Both the position numbers and the translations under genes were made by a program. The notes beneath the pieces were generated by a model. It was given only the letters and a program-made list of their open reading frames with translations, had not been told where the DNA came from and did no database searches. Shown here piece by piece: positions 1 to 7,989 of a stretch of DNA of 64,000 nucleotides; positions within the stretch are counted from its first letter, which is position 1; every line of letters starts with the position of its first letter. Source of the DNA: Candidatus Nitricoxidireducens bremensis (GTDB lineage Bacteria; Pseudomonadota; Gammaproteobacteria; Burkholderiales; Rhodocyclaceae); NCBI GenBank assembly GCA_030247725.1, contig JAOTRT010000009.1:62001-126000 (forward strand), given 5' to 3'.

Positions 1-1
1 C

Positions 2-1285
2 CTCGGCGAAGTCCTCAAGCTCCAGCTGCAGCGGCGCAGCGACCAGAACGCCATCGAGCGCGGCGCCATCGCCGTCGGCAGCGCGGCCCTGCGCATGCCC
101 GAGAAGGGCATCGCCGTGGCCGTCCAGGCCAAGCGCCTCGATGCCGACTTCTGGCGCCGCCTCGCCAACGGCGGCGGCAGCGGTGGGGCGGAGCTGCCCA
201 TCACCCAGGCGGAGCTGCGCACTGACGAGCTCATCGCCTTCGGCCGCAGCATCGCCAACCTGCGCCTGGCGGCCAGCCGCAGCGGCAACGTCTGGAAGGC
301 CGACCTGAAGAGCCGCGACGCTTCCGGCACCCTGGACTGGGACGGTCGCGGCGCCGGCCGCATTTCCGGCCGCCTCGCCCAACTGGTCCTCAACGAGGCT
401 GCGGCCACCACGGCCGGCGGCAGCCACGACGCCCCGGAGGAAATGCCCGCCATCGACCTGGCCATCGACCGCTTCGTCTTCCACGGCAAGGAATACGGCA
501 GCGTGAAACTGAAGGCCGAGAACGCCAGGGACGGCTTCTGGAACGCCAAGGTGGACATCAACAACGAGGACGCCAGCCTGACCGGCGAGGGCCGCTGGCG
601 GCCCAGTTCCACGGCCCCCGAGACCCGCATCGACTTCAAGCTGACGGCGAAGAGCATCGAAAAGCTGCTGGATCGCATGGGCTATCCCGATGCCCTGCGG
701 CGCGGCGCCGGCAACGCCGAGGGGAGCCTTTCCTGGAGCGGCAGCCCCGTGGGCATCGACTACCCGAGCCTCACCGGCAATGTGAAGTTCGAGGCCGCCA
801 ACGGCCAGTTCAACAAGCTGGAGCCCGGCGTCGGGCGCCTGCTGGGGGTGATCTCGCTCCAGTCCCTGCCGCGGCGCCTGACCCTGGATTTTCGCGACAT
901 CTTCAGCGAGGGCTTCGCGTTCGATGCCATCGCCGGCGAGGCTGCGGTGACGCGCGGCATCATGGAAACGAAGAACCTGCACATCTACGGGCCCGCCGCC
1001 AAGGTTTCCATGAGCGGCAGCGTGAACCTGGCCGCCGAGACCCAGGACCTGCGGGTGCGCGTCCAGCCCACCATCGGCGAGACGGTGGCCACCGGCGTGC
1101 TGCTGGCCCACCCGGCCACGGGCGCCGCCACCTGGCTCATCAACAAGCTGTTCGGCAACCCCCTCGACCAGGCCTTCTCCTTCGAATACGCCGTCACCGG
1201 CCCCTGGGCCGACCCGAGGGTGGAGAAGGTCCAGGGCCCCCAGCCCCCGGCCGCGAAGGAAGCCAAGGAAGGAGGTACGCCATGA
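2..1285 (+). CDS. YhdP/AsmA-like family protein, C-terminal part (5' end outside window)
   Basis: The frame is open from the first bases of the window, so this is the 3' part (about 427 codons) of a much longer gene. The C-terminus, with TVATGVLLAHPATGAATW, NKLFGNPLDQAFSFEY and TGPWADP, matches the end of the YhdP (TIGR02099/DUF3971, AsmA-like) family. These very large proteins are anchored in the inner membrane and span the periplasm; in E. coli YhdP takes part in phospholipid transport to the outer membrane. No membrane segment is expected in this portion and none is seen. The ATG of the next gene overlaps the stop by 4 bases, and the order yhdP - nitrilase - tldD is common in Betaproteobacteria. 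Family assignment is good; the exact role in this organism is inferred. Confidence 0.85.
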   Translation, partial: LGEVLKLQLQRRSDQNAIERGAIAVGSAALRMPEKGIAVAVQAKRLDADFWRRLANGGGSGGAELPITQAELRTDELIAFGRSIANLRLAASRSGNVWKADLKSRDASGTLDWDGRGAGRISGRLAQLVLNEAAATTAGGSHDAPEEMPAIDLAIDRFVFHGKEYGSVKLKAENARDGFWNAKVDINNEDASLTGEGRWRPSSTAPETRIDFKLTAKSIEKLLDRMGYPDALRRGAGNAEGSLSWSGSPVGIDYPSLTGNVKFEAANGQFNKLEPGVGRLLGVISLQSLPRRLTLDFRDIFSEGFAFDAIAGEAAVTRGIMETKNLHIYGPAAKVSMSGSVNLAAETQDLRVRVQPTIGETVATGVLLAHPATGAATWLINKLFGNPLDQAFSFEYAVTGPWADPRVEKVQGPQPPAAKEAKEGGTP

Positions 1286-2085
1286 CGTTCCCCATCGCCG
1301 CCGTGCAGATGATCTCGGGCCCCGCCGTGGAGCCCAACCTGGCGACGGCCGCCCGCCTCGTCGCCGAGGCTGCCGATGCCGGTGCCCAGCTCGTCGCCCT
1401 CCCCGAGTACTTCCCCCTCATCGGCGCCACGGACGCCGACCGCCTGGCGGCCCGCGAGGCCGAGGGCGCCGGGCCGATCCAGGACTTCCTCGCGGCGACG
1501 GCGCAACGCCACGGCATCTGGCTCGTGGGCGGCTCCCTGCCCCTGACGGCCGCTGATCCGGCCAAGCTGCGCAACACCTGCTTCGTCTTCGACCCGGCCG
1601 GCAAGCCTGTGGCCCGCTACGACAAGATCCACCTGTTCGGTTTCACCAAAGGCGCGGAAAGCTACGACGAATCCGCCACCATCGAAGCCGGCGGCCGGCC
1701 CGTGGCCTTTGATACGCCCTTGGGGCGCGTGGGTCTGGGCATCTGCTACGACCTGCGCTTCCCCGAGCTCTTCCGCGTCCTCGGCGAGGTGGACCTGCTG
1801 GTGCTCCCGGCCGCCTTCACCGAGACCACCGGCCGCGCCCACTGGGAACTGCTGCTGCGGGCCCGGGCCGTGGAGAACCAGTGCTACGTCCTCGCCGCCG
1901 CCCAGGGCGGCCGGCATCCGAACGGGCGCATGACCCACGGCAACAGCATGGTCATCGACCCCTGGGGCGAAGTCCTCGCCCGCATGGACAAGGGCGAAGG
2001 CGTGGTCGCTGCGGAACTCGATCCCGCCCGCATTGCCGAAGTGAGAAGTAGCCTGCCCGCCCTCAAACACCGCATCATCCGCTGA
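1282..2085 (+). CDS. Carbon-nitrogen hydrolase (nitrilase superfamily; Nit-type omega-amidase or deaminated glutathione amidase)
   Basis: A 267-residue cytoplasmic amidase of the nitrilase superfamily. The catalytic triad is complete: Glu42 in LPEYFP, Lys115 in YDKIHLFGF and Cys155 in [13 protein letters not shown]. Length and these motifs fit the Nit/YbeM group, which hydrolyses deaminated glutathione or similar omega-amides as a metabolite-repair step; the exact substrate cannot be read from the sequence. The ATG overlaps the yhdP stop (ATGA) and is preceded by a good Shine-Dalgarno (AAGGAGGT), so the two genes are translationally coupled. tldD follows after 20 bases in the same direction. 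Confidence 0.9.
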   Translation: MTFPIAAVQMISGPAVEPNLATAARLVAEAADAGAQLVALPEYFPLIGATDADRLAAREAEGAGPIQDFLAATAQRHGIWLVGGSLPLTAADPAKLRNTCFVFDPAGKPVARYDKIHLFGFTKGAESYDESATIEAGGRPVAFDTPLGRVGLGICYDLRFPELFRVLGEVDLLVLPAAFTETTGRAHWELLLRARAVENQCYVLAAAQGGRHPNGRMTHGNSMVIDPWGEVLARMDKGEGVVAAELDPARIAEVRSSLPALKHRIIR

Positions 2086-2105
2086 ACCCGACCGAGCGAG
2101 ATCCC

Positions 2106-3548
2106 ATGACCACCGACGCCCACTACAAGACTGCCGAAGCCTGCCTGCTGGCCCCCCACGACCTGACGCCGGGGAAGATCGCCGATGTCTTCGGCGAACT
2201 CTTCGGCCACCGGGTGGACTATGCCGACCTCTACTTCCAGTACGCCCGCTCCGAGGCCTGGAGCCTGGAGGAGGGCATCGTCAAGTCCGGCAGCTTCAAC
2301 ATCGAGCAGGGCGTCGGCGTGCGCGCCATCTCCGGCGAGAAGACCGCCTTCGCCTACTCGGACGAAATCAGCGCGCCGGCCCTCTCCACCGCCGCCAAGG
2401 CCACCCGCGCCATCGCCGCTGCGGGCGGCGCCGGCATCGCCCCGGCCCTGGTGCGCGGCTCCGCGCCGGCTCTCTACGCCGCCGGCGACCCCATCCTGTC
2501 CCTGCCCGACGCCGAGAAGGTGCGCCTGCTGGAACGCCTCGAAGGCTATGCCCGCGCCGCCGACAGCCGGGTCACCCAGGTCATGGCCAGCGTCGCCGGC
2601 TCCTGGGAAGTCGTGCTGGTGGCCCGCTCCGACGGCCGCATGGCCGCCGACGTGCGGCCCCTGGTGCGCGTCTCCCTGCAGGTGATCATGGAGGAGGATG
2701 GCCGCCGCGAGCAGGGCTCCGCCGGCGGCGGCGGACGCTACGACTACGGCTACTTCACCGACGCCCTGCTCAAGGACTACGCCGAGAAGGCTGTGCACCA
2801 GGCCGCCGTCAACCTGCGCGCCAAGCCGGCCCCGGCCGGCGCCATGACCGTGGTGCTGGGTGCCGGCTGGCCCGGCATCCTGCTGCACGAAGCCATCGGC
2901 CACGGCCTGGAGGGCGACTTCAACCGCAAGGGCAGTTCCGCCTTTTCCGGCCGCATCGGCGAGCGCGTCGCCGCCAAGGGCGTCACTGTGGTGGACGACG
3001 GCACCATCCCCAACCGGCGCGGCTCCCTCTCGGTGGACGACGAGGGCAACCCGACGCGGCGCACCGTGCTCATCGACGATGGCGTGCTGGTGGCCTACAT
3101 CCAGGATTCCCTCAACGCACGCCTGATGGGCGTGGCCCCCACGGGCAACGGCCGCCGCGAATCCTTCGCCCACCTGCCGATCCCGCGCATGACCAACACC
3201 TACATGCTCAACGGCGACAAGGACCCGCAGGAAATCATCGCGTCCGTGAAGAAGGGCCTCTACGCCGCCAACTTCGGCGGCGGCCAGGTGGATATCACCA
3301 GCGGCAAGTTCGTCTTCTCCGCCGCCGAGGCCTACCTGATCGAGGACGGCAAGATCACCACGCCGGTGAAGGGCGCCACCCTGATCGGCAACGGCCCGGA
3401 CGCCCTGACGCGGGTGTCCATGATCGGCAACGACATGGCCCTGGACCCGGGCGTCGGCACCTGCGGCAAGGACGGCCAGAGCGTCCCCGTGGGCGTCGGC
3501 CAGCCGACCCTGCGCATCGACGGCCTGACGGTCGGCGGCACGGGTTAA
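2106..3548 (+). CDS. tldD: Metalloprotease TldD
   Basis: A 480-residue zinc protease subunit that with TldE/PmbA degrades unfolded peptides and matures peptides such as microcin B17 and CcdA-like antitoxins. The zinc motif HEAIGH is at residues 261-266, and Cys453 in GTCGKDGQ corresponds to the third ligand described for E. coli TldD. The characteristic C-terminus ([20 protein letters not shown]) is intact. The gene is the third of a + strand operon. The last 38 coding bases before GTG TTAA (3501-3538) recur in decayed form at 5192-5229, on the far side of the Uma2/ccdAB patch. A TldD gene beside a ccdAB pair is notable because TldDE is known to process CcdA, but the adjacency may be chance. 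Confidence 0.95.
   Translation: MTTDAHYKTAEACLLAPHDLTPGKIADVFGELFGHRVDYADLYFQYARSEAWSLEEGIVKSGSFNIEQGVGVRAISGEKTAFAYSDEISAPALSTAAKATRAIAAAGGAGIAPALVRGSAPALYAAGDPILSLPDAEKVRLLERLEGYARAADSRVTQVMASVAGSWEVVLVARSDGRMAADVRPLVRVSLQVIMEEDGRREQGSAGGGGRYDYGYFTDALLKDYAEKAVHQAAVNLRAKPAPAGAMTVVLGAGWPGILLHEAIGHGLEGDFNRKGSSAFSGRIGERVAAKGVTVVDDGTIPNRRGSLSVDDEGNPTRRTVLIDDGVLVAYIQDSLNARLMGVAPTGNGRRESFAHLPIPRMTNTYMLNGDKDPQEIIASVKKGLYAANFGGGQVDITSGKFVFSAAEAYLIEDGKITTPVKGATLIGNGPDALTRVSMIGNDMALDPGVGTCGKDGQSVPVGVGQPTLRIDGLTVGGTG
3501..3538 (+). repeat. Direct repeat, parental copy: 3' end of tldD
   Basis: These 38 bases encode the TldD tail ([13 protein letters not shown]). They match 5192-5229 in the same orientation at 32 of 38 positions by eye. 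The pair brackets the accessory genes Uma2, ccdA, ccdB and a truncated Uma2. Confidence 0.65.
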
Positions 3549-3640
3549 TCGCCGAGTCTCGGTAATTGCCGGAAGCTGGGGAGTTGGGCATACTTTCACG
3601 GGAGCGGGCCAGGGGCATGCCCGCATGCACGAGGCCCATC

Positions 3641-4243
3641 ATGACATCACTGGCTAAGCAGGACGACCGGGCGTGGACCTGGGACGATTACCGGGCCTGG
3701 CGCGGGGACGAACGCTGGGAGATCATCGGTGGCTCGGCGTTCGCAATGTCGCCGGCGCCTTCGACCGCCCATCAGGCGGTGATTCTTCGTATCGTCTCGC
3801 GCCTGGAGCGGGCCCTGGCCGGTGGGCCGTGCCGCCCCTTCGTCGCACCCACGGACGTGCGGCTGACCGACACGGATGTGGTGCAGCCGGACATCCTGGT
3901 GGTATGCGATGCGGGCAAGATCACGCCCGAGTGCATCGTCGGCGCTCCCGATGTGGTGGTGGAGGTGCTCTCGCCGAATACCGCCATCCGCGATCTGCGG
4001 GAGAAGAAGGCGCTCTACGCCCGCTGCGGCGTCAGGGAATACGTCATCGTCGACCCGCTTGAACACTACGCGACCCGCTTCCTGCCCGGTGCCGCCGGCT
4101 ACGATGCCGGCGACACTTTCGGCGGCGACGAGACGCTGCCCTTCGCTACCTTCGATGGCCTGGAAATCCCCTTGTGGGAGGTGTTCGATCTGCCCGTGCC
4201 GGGCAGCCTGCCGCCCGCCCGCGGACCCGGCAGCGCGTCATAG
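3641..4243 (+). CDS. Uma2 family (DUF820) putative restriction-endonuclease-fold protein
   Basis: A 200-residue protein of the Uma2/DUF820 family, which has a PD-(D/E)XK nuclease-like fold and is abundant in cyanobacteria and scattered through other bacteria; its biological function is not settled. Visible family features are the N-terminal WTWDDYRAW...RWEIIGG segment, then DVRLTDTDVVQPDILVVCD (the conserved QPDI), then PDVVVEVLSPNT (the E-V-LSP block), and finally R-D-x-x-x-K-xx-x-Y with GVREYVIVDP. I start at MTSLAKQ because the longer frame has no family similarity upstream. It follows tldD by 92 bases and probably belongs to an inserted patch. A second, shortened Uma2 gene lies at 5223-5654 on the other strand. 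Confidence 0.85.
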   Translation: MTSLAKQDDRAWTWDDYRAWRGDERWEIIGGSAFAMSPAPSTAHQAVILRIVSRLERALAGGPCRPFVAPTDVRLTDTDVVQPDILVVCDAGKITPECIVGAPDVVVEVLSPNTAIRDLREKKALYARCGVREYVIVDPLEHYATRFLPGAAGYDAGDTFGGDETLPFATFDGLEIPLWEVFDLPVPGSLPPARGPGSAS

Positions 4244-4462
4244 CCGTCTGGCATCCATACCGCTTTTCAGTCGGCGATACGTATCAGGGTTTGCTGCCGC
4301 AGACCGGAATCGTCCGGCCGCGCCCGCTCCACGGCGTTTCCCAATCTCCGTTGTGCCGCACGGCAGCAATCCGTTCCAGGGTAGCGCAACGTCGGGTTGG
4401 CATGCGCGCCACGGCGTAGCCGACCGTTTTGCCCGCGGTTCGGAAGGACAGGCGGGGCCAGC

Positions 4463-4780
4463 TCAATAGCCGTGGAAGAGAAAATCAAGGGCAGCGGTAA
4501 TTAACGTCCGATCACCCGCGAGCGAGGTCACGGGTGATTTCAATACGCGCCGAGGTACCGAGCCCATCTTGGGCGTCTCAAGAAGGAACTCTTCGCCTTG
4601 GACGGTCAATTTCGGTGTCAGTCGTGTCGACAGGTTGACCTTCGGGAAGTGCTGGAGGCTACGCAGAGGAATCACCATCCGGCTGTCGAGGCCATCCAGA
4701 AGATCGCTTTGCACATCCAGCAGGTAGGGCGTGGTGGCGGCGTGGCTGCCCGGGTTGGGATAGACATCGAAGCGCGCCAT
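4463..4780 (-). CDS. ccdB: CcdB family toxin
   Basis: A 105-residue toxin of the CcdB family, whose plasmid F member poisons DNA gyrase by trapping the GyrA-DNA complex. It starts MARFDVYPNP and contains the family block LLDVQSDLLDGLDSRMVIPL, the middle segment ending MGSVPRRVL, and the C-terminal end LITAALDFLFHGY. In F CcdB the last residues (W-G-I) are essential for gyrase poisoning; here the end is HGY, so gyrase activity is likely but not certain. The ATG overlaps the ccdA stop by one base (TGATG), giving the usual coupled antitoxin-toxin order. Confidence 0.9.
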   Translation of the reverse strand: MARFDVYPNPGSHAATTPYLLDVQSDLLDGLDSRMVIPLRSLQHFPKVNLSTRLTPKLTVQGEEFLLETPKMGSVPRRVLKSPVTSLAGDRTLITAALDFLFHGY

Positions 4781-5043
4781 CAGAAGCTTCTCCACTCATC
4801 CAGTGGCAGACCTTCAGCCTCGATGGTTGCGTTGTAAGCCGCAATGAAATCAGCGTGATCTTCACGCCATTTGCGTTCCTGTTCACGCCTCACCACTTCA
4901 CGCAAGTAGTTGTCGCAGACCTGGGAAATATTGATGTCGAGGCGCTTGGCGGCCTCCAGCACATCGCTGCTCAAACTCAGATTGGTAGCGCGTTTGCCGG
5001 GCATGCCGGTTCTCCCGCGCCGGGCGGTTGGGGTGGCAGGCAT
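4780..5043 (-). CDS. ccdA: CcdA-type antitoxin
   Basis: The antitoxin of the CcdAB pair. It is predicted to have an N-terminal ribbon-helix-helix DNA-binding domain (KRATNLSLSSDVLEAAKRLDINISQVCDNYL) and a C-terminal toxin-binding tail ending GLPLDEWRSF. The tail resembles the E-N-G-x-F-x-D-E-x-R-x-F type of classical CcdA. Two starts are credible: 5043 (87 residues, GGAG 11 bases upstream) and 5004 (74 residues, GGGAG closer and better spaced, and closer to normal CcdA length). The longer frame to 5211 runs into the tldD remnant and is rejected. An operator-like pair of palindromes is directly upstream. Confidence 0.85.
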   Translation of the reverse strand: MPATPTARRGRTGMPGKRATNLSLSSDVLEAAKRLDINISQVCDNYLREVVRREQERKWREDHADFIAAYNATIEAEGLPLDEWRSF

Positions 5044-5057
5044 AGGGGTTAATCTCC

Positions 5058-5084
5058 ATGCGCATTTTCGGATGCGCATATTGT
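5058..5084 (-). promoter_or_regulatory. Putative ccdAB operator/promoter
   Basis: Two perfect copies of the self-complementary octamer ATGCGCAT lie at 5058-5065 and 5072-5079, 14 bases apart. A -10-like TACAAT on the minus strand follows at 5079-5084. Two palindromic half-operators over the promoter are what an autoregulating ribbon-helix-helix antitoxin would use. The -35 is not clear. Function is inferred from position and symmetry. Confidence 0.5.
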
Positions 5085-5191
5085 AATCCGCATTTTTGTT
5101 AAGTCCATGACCCGCCGCCCGCGCTGGCGTACTCGACGTGGCGGGACGCATCTGCAATCTCATGGAGCCCAAGGCTGAGAGGTGCCCCCAC

Positions 5192-5229
5192 CGGCCGACG
5201 CTGCATATCAACGGCCTGACGGTCAGCGG
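5192..5229 (+). repeat. Decayed copy of the tldD 3' end (direct repeat)
   Basis: Read on the + strand this segment gives PTLHINGLTVSG, recognisable beside the TldD tail [12 protein letters not shown], with 32 of 38 bases identical to 3501-3538. No further TldD coding is recognisable upstream, so this is only a fragment. On the minus strand it supplies the premature stop of the Uma2 gene that starts at 5654. Confidence 0.65.
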
Positions 5230-5654
5230 TCCGGGGCCACCAGCCAGGCGTGGCGTACGCCATGGCGGGCATAGATCGGCAGTTTCTCCGCCCGGTCGAT
5301 GCGGGCAGTGGATGGCGACAGGATTTCGCAGACCCAGTCCGGCGGTAGTTCGAACCAGGCAGTGTCCGGTAGCCGGGGAAGGCGTTCCCGCTTCCAGCCG
5401 GCGAGGTTGGGCACGAGGATGTCGTATTCCAGATGCAGTTCCGGCTCGTCAAGTATCCACCAGCCACCGGGCCCGTTCCGCCCCTGGTCGAACGGACCGC
5501 CCACTTCCATGCCGAGGGCCGAGTAGGCGCGGGCATGCCGGGGGGGCGGGCGCGGGTGCGTCACCAGACGCCCGGCGATGACCTCGCCGACGATGTTTTC
5601 CGGCAGAGCCAGCAGGTCTTCGTAGGCAGCGGGTCTTTGTGCGGGTAGTGCCAT
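5223..5654 (-). pseudogene. Uma2 family protein, truncated at its C-terminus
   Basis: A 143-codon frame of the Uma2/DUF820 family. Visible blocks are AAYEDLLALPENIVGEVIAGRLV, LEYDILVPNLAGW (where the family usually has xPDI), WVCEILSPSTARIDRAEKLPIYARHGV and WLVAPDR. Intact members continue for about 40 residues after the WLVDP block. Here the frame stops immediately after it, exactly where the tldD-like fragment (5192-5229) begins. I therefore read it as a gene cut by the rearrangement that created the direct repeat. It may still be translated; the nuclease-fold core residues are mostly present. It shows only low similarity to the other Uma2 gene at 3641. Confidence 0.75.
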
Positions 5655-5690
5655 CGTCTCAGTCCCAGAACCGATGACGGGCGTGTAGTG

Positions 5691-5715
5691 CCTGCCGCCG
5701 GAAGATGGCGGCAGG
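5691..5715. terminator. Candidate hairpin between convergent/tandem genes
   Basis: A perfect 9-base stem, CCTGCCGCC at 5691-5699 with GGCGGCAGG at 5707-5715, and a 7-base loop. It stands 7 bases past the stop of the GGDEF gene on the minus strand. There is no clear T-run on either side, so Rho-independent termination is uncertain. Confidence 0.4.
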
Positions 5716-5721
5716 TCGTCT

Positions 5722-6723
5722 TTACGCGGAGAGCTCCACCCGGTTGCGACCGCCTTCCTTGGCCCGGTAGAGGGCGGCGTCGGCGGCGGCGATGAGGCCT
5801 TCCAGGGTGCTGTCGAGACCCAGGGGGGCGACGCCGCAGGAGACGGTGACGCCGGTGACGGCGCCGGAGGTCAGGGGTCCCAGGTGCATGTCCTCCACGG
5901 CGATGCGCAGCCGCTCGGCGATGCGCAGGCCTTCCTCGGTGGCGGTGCCCGGCAGCAGGATGGCGAATTCCTCGCCGCCGTAGCGGGCGATCAGGTCCGG
6001 CGAGCGCAGGCTTTCCGCCAGGCGTCCGGCCACGGCGCGCAGCACGGCGTCGCCGAGCAGGTGGCCGTGGCGGTCGTTGAGGTGCTTGAAGTAGTCGATG
6101 TCGGCCATCACCAGACACAGGGGGGAGCCGTCCTGCTCGCAGCGGCGGATCGCCCGCGGGAAGGCCTCCACGAGCCAGCGCCGGTTGTGCAGCCCGGTGA
6201 GGGAATCCACGCTGGCGGCCTGTTCGAATTCCAGGCTGCGGTTGGCGGTGGTGACCAGGGCCAGGTTGTCCCGGCGCAGGCGTCCGGAAAGGACGCCGAG
6301 CAGGTTGCGGGCGAAGCCGTGGGACCGGTCCACCATGGCCCAGAGCGTATCGTGGTCGATGACCATCAGTTCGCTGTCCCGGGCGGCCATCACCAGGGCC
6401 GAGACTTCCTCGCCGTCGATGAGGGACATTTCGCCGACGCAGTCGCCCACCGCGATCACCGTGTGGGGCGGCAGTTCCCGGCCGCCCAGGTAGACGCGCA
6501 GCTCGCCGTCGAGGACGACGTAGAGGCTCTCGTTGTGGTCGCCGGGCTTGAGCAGGGCGGCTCCCGCGGCCACGGCATGGCGGCTGCAGTCTTCGAGCAG
6601 ATGCTCCAGGGGGCCCAGGTCGAGTTTGTGGAACAGGCCGTTCTCGGCGAGGCGGAGGCGCAGGTTTTGGTCCAACACGATGGATGCCTTTCGGGAAACG
6701 CCGCCAGTGTATCCCAGGGACAT
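5722..6723 (-). CDS. Diguanylate cyclase with N-terminal cyclic-nucleotide-binding domain
   Basis: A 333-residue cytoplasmic protein. Residues about 25-140 form a CRP/cNMP-binding (cupin-like) domain: LLKPGDHNESLYVVLDGELRV, then VGEMSLIDGEEVSA. Residues about 170-333 are a GGDEF domain with an intact active site ARYGGEEFAILLPG, the substrate block DIDYFKHLNDRHGH, and no obvious RxxD inhibitory site just upstream. It should make c-di-GMP in response to a small ligand or through the cNMP domain. No transmembrane segment is seen. The start is uncertain: ATG at 6723 has a poor ribosome site, and a GTG near VLDQNLRL preceded by AAAGG is an alternative. It is divergent from the DAHP synthase gene. 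Confidence 0.9.
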   Translation of the reverse strand: MSLGYTGGVSRKASIVLDQNLRLRLAENGLFHKLDLGPLEHLLEDCSRHAVAAGAALLKPGDHNESLYVVLDGELRVYLGGRELPPHTVIAVGDCVGEMSLIDGEEVSALVMAARDSELMVIDHDTLWAMVDRSHGFARNLLGVLSGRLRRDNLALVTTANRSLEFEQAASVDSLTGLHNRRWLVEAFPRAIRRCEQDGSPLCLVMADIDYFKHLNDRHGHLLGDAVLRAVAGRLAESLRSPDLIARYGGEEFAILLPGTATEEGLRIAERLRIAVEDMHLGPLTSGAVTGVTVSCGVAPLGLDSTLEGLIAAADAALYRAKEGGRNRVELSA

Positions 6724-6866
6724 GGTTCGGCGCAGGCGCGTTTACTTCCGGCGGGGACGCCCGGTCTGCCGGGCGGCGAAATGCCGTAGCGGCGGCATTT
6801 GCGGGCCGGTCGGCCGGCGGGCATGGAGTAGAATCGCCGCTTTTGCGCTACAGCAATCCGCTCATC

Positions 6867-7934
6867 ATGAAGCACATCGTCGACGACGTCCGCATCAAGG
6901 AAATCAAGGAACTTTCCCCGCCCGCCCACCTGCTGCGCGAGTTTCCGGCCACCGAGCCGGCCGCGGAGACTACCTACGCGGCGCGCGCCGGCATCCACCG
7001 CATCCTCCACGGCGCCGACGACCGGCTGCTGGTGGTGGTCGGCCCCTGCTCGATTCACGACTTCGACTCGGCGATGGAATACGCGCGCCGCCTCAAGGCC
7101 GAGCGCGACCGCCTCGACGCCGACCTGCTGATCGTGATGCGCGTCTATTTCGAGAAGCCGCGCACCACCGTGGGCTGGAAGGGCCTCATCAACGACCCGC
7201 GCCTGGACGGCAGCTTCAAGATCAACGAAGGCCTGCGTTTGGCGCGCAAGCTGCTGTTCGAGGTCACCGAACTGGGCCTGCCCTGCGCCACCGAGTTTCT
7301 CGACACCATCTCGCCCCAATACACGGCCGACCTGATCGCCTGGGGCGCCATCGGCGCCCGCACCACCGAATCCCAGGTGCACCGGGAGCTGGCGTCCGGC
7401 CTCTCCTGTCCGGTGGGCTTCAAGAACGGCACCGATGGCAACATCAGGATCGCCGTGGACGCCATCCGCGCCGCCGCCAGTCCCCACCATTTCCTCTCGG
7501 TGACCAAGGCCGGCCACTCGGCCATCGTCTCCACCAACGGCAACGAGGACTGCCACGTAATCCTGCGCGGCGGCAAGGAAGCCAACTACGACGCCGCCCA
7601 TGTGGAGGCCGCCTGCCAGGAGCTCGCCAAGTCCGGCCTCGCCTCCCGCGTCATGATCGACTTCTCCCACGCCAACAGCCGCAAGGACTTCAAGCGCCAG
7701 CTCGAAGTGGCCGAGGACGTGGGCCGCCAGATGGCCGGCGGCGAGGACCGCATCTTCGGCGTCATGATCGAATCCCACCTCAAGGAAGGCCGCCAGGACC
7801 TGCTGCCCGGCAAGCCGCTCCAGACGGGTGTCTCCATCACCGACGCCTGCCTCGGCTGGGAAGACACCATCGTCGCCCTCGACCTGCTCGCCGACGCCGT
7901 GCGCAAGCGCCGCATCGAGCTGGAAGACCGTTGA
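6867..7934 (+). CDS. aroG: 3-deoxy-7-phosphoheptulonate (DAHP) synthase, class I
   Basis: A 355-residue class I (AroF/G/H-type) DAHP synthase. It condenses phosphoenolpyruvate and erythrose 4-phosphate, the first step of the shikimate pathway to aromatic amino acids. Visible blocks are LLVVVGPCSIHD, MRVYFEKPRTTVGWKGLINDP, CATEFLD, GARTTESQVHRELASGL, PVGFKNGTDG, RGGKEANYD, DFSHANSRKD, MIESHL and SITDACLGWEDT. These include the PEP-binding R and K and the metal-binding C, H, E and D positions. The ATG was chosen because the preceding frame has no family similarity. Which isozyme class of feedback (Phe, Tyr or Trp) applies cannot be told from the sequence, so the aroG symbol is used in the general sense. 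Confidence 0.95.
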   Translation: MKHIVDDVRIKEIKELSPPAHLLREFPATEPAAETTYAARAGIHRILHGADDRLLVVVGPCSIHDFDSAMEYARRLKAERDRLDADLLIVMRVYFEKPRTTVGWKGLINDPRLDGSFKINEGLRLARKLLFEVTELGLPCATEFLDTISPQYTADLIAWGAIGARTTESQVHRELASGLSCPVGFKNGTDGNIRIAVDAIRAAASPHHFLSVTKAGHSAIVSTNGNEDCHVILRGGKEANYDAAHVEAACQELAKSGLASRVMIDFSHANSRKDFKRQLEVAEDVGRQMAGGEDRIFGVMIESHLKEGRQDLLPGKPLQTGVSITDACLGWEDTIVALDLLADAVRKRRIELEDR

Positions 7935-7989
7935 TGATCCTCATGGCCCCCCGCGCTCGCCAGGGCGGCCCGGCGAGGCCATAGCCGGC

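Noticed and set aside
4244..4462. Small frames in the gap between Uma2 and ccdB (for example 4284-4466)
   Set aside because: No recognised family, no ribosome site and overlapping frames on both strands. It may be a remnant of something inserted but nothing can be identified.
6779..6800. AAATGCCG-N6-CGGCATTT inverted repeat upstream of DAHP synthase as a terminator or operator
   Set aside because: Perfect 8-base arms, but it lies between divergent genes with no T-run context and no known regulator match; not strong enough to list as a functional site.
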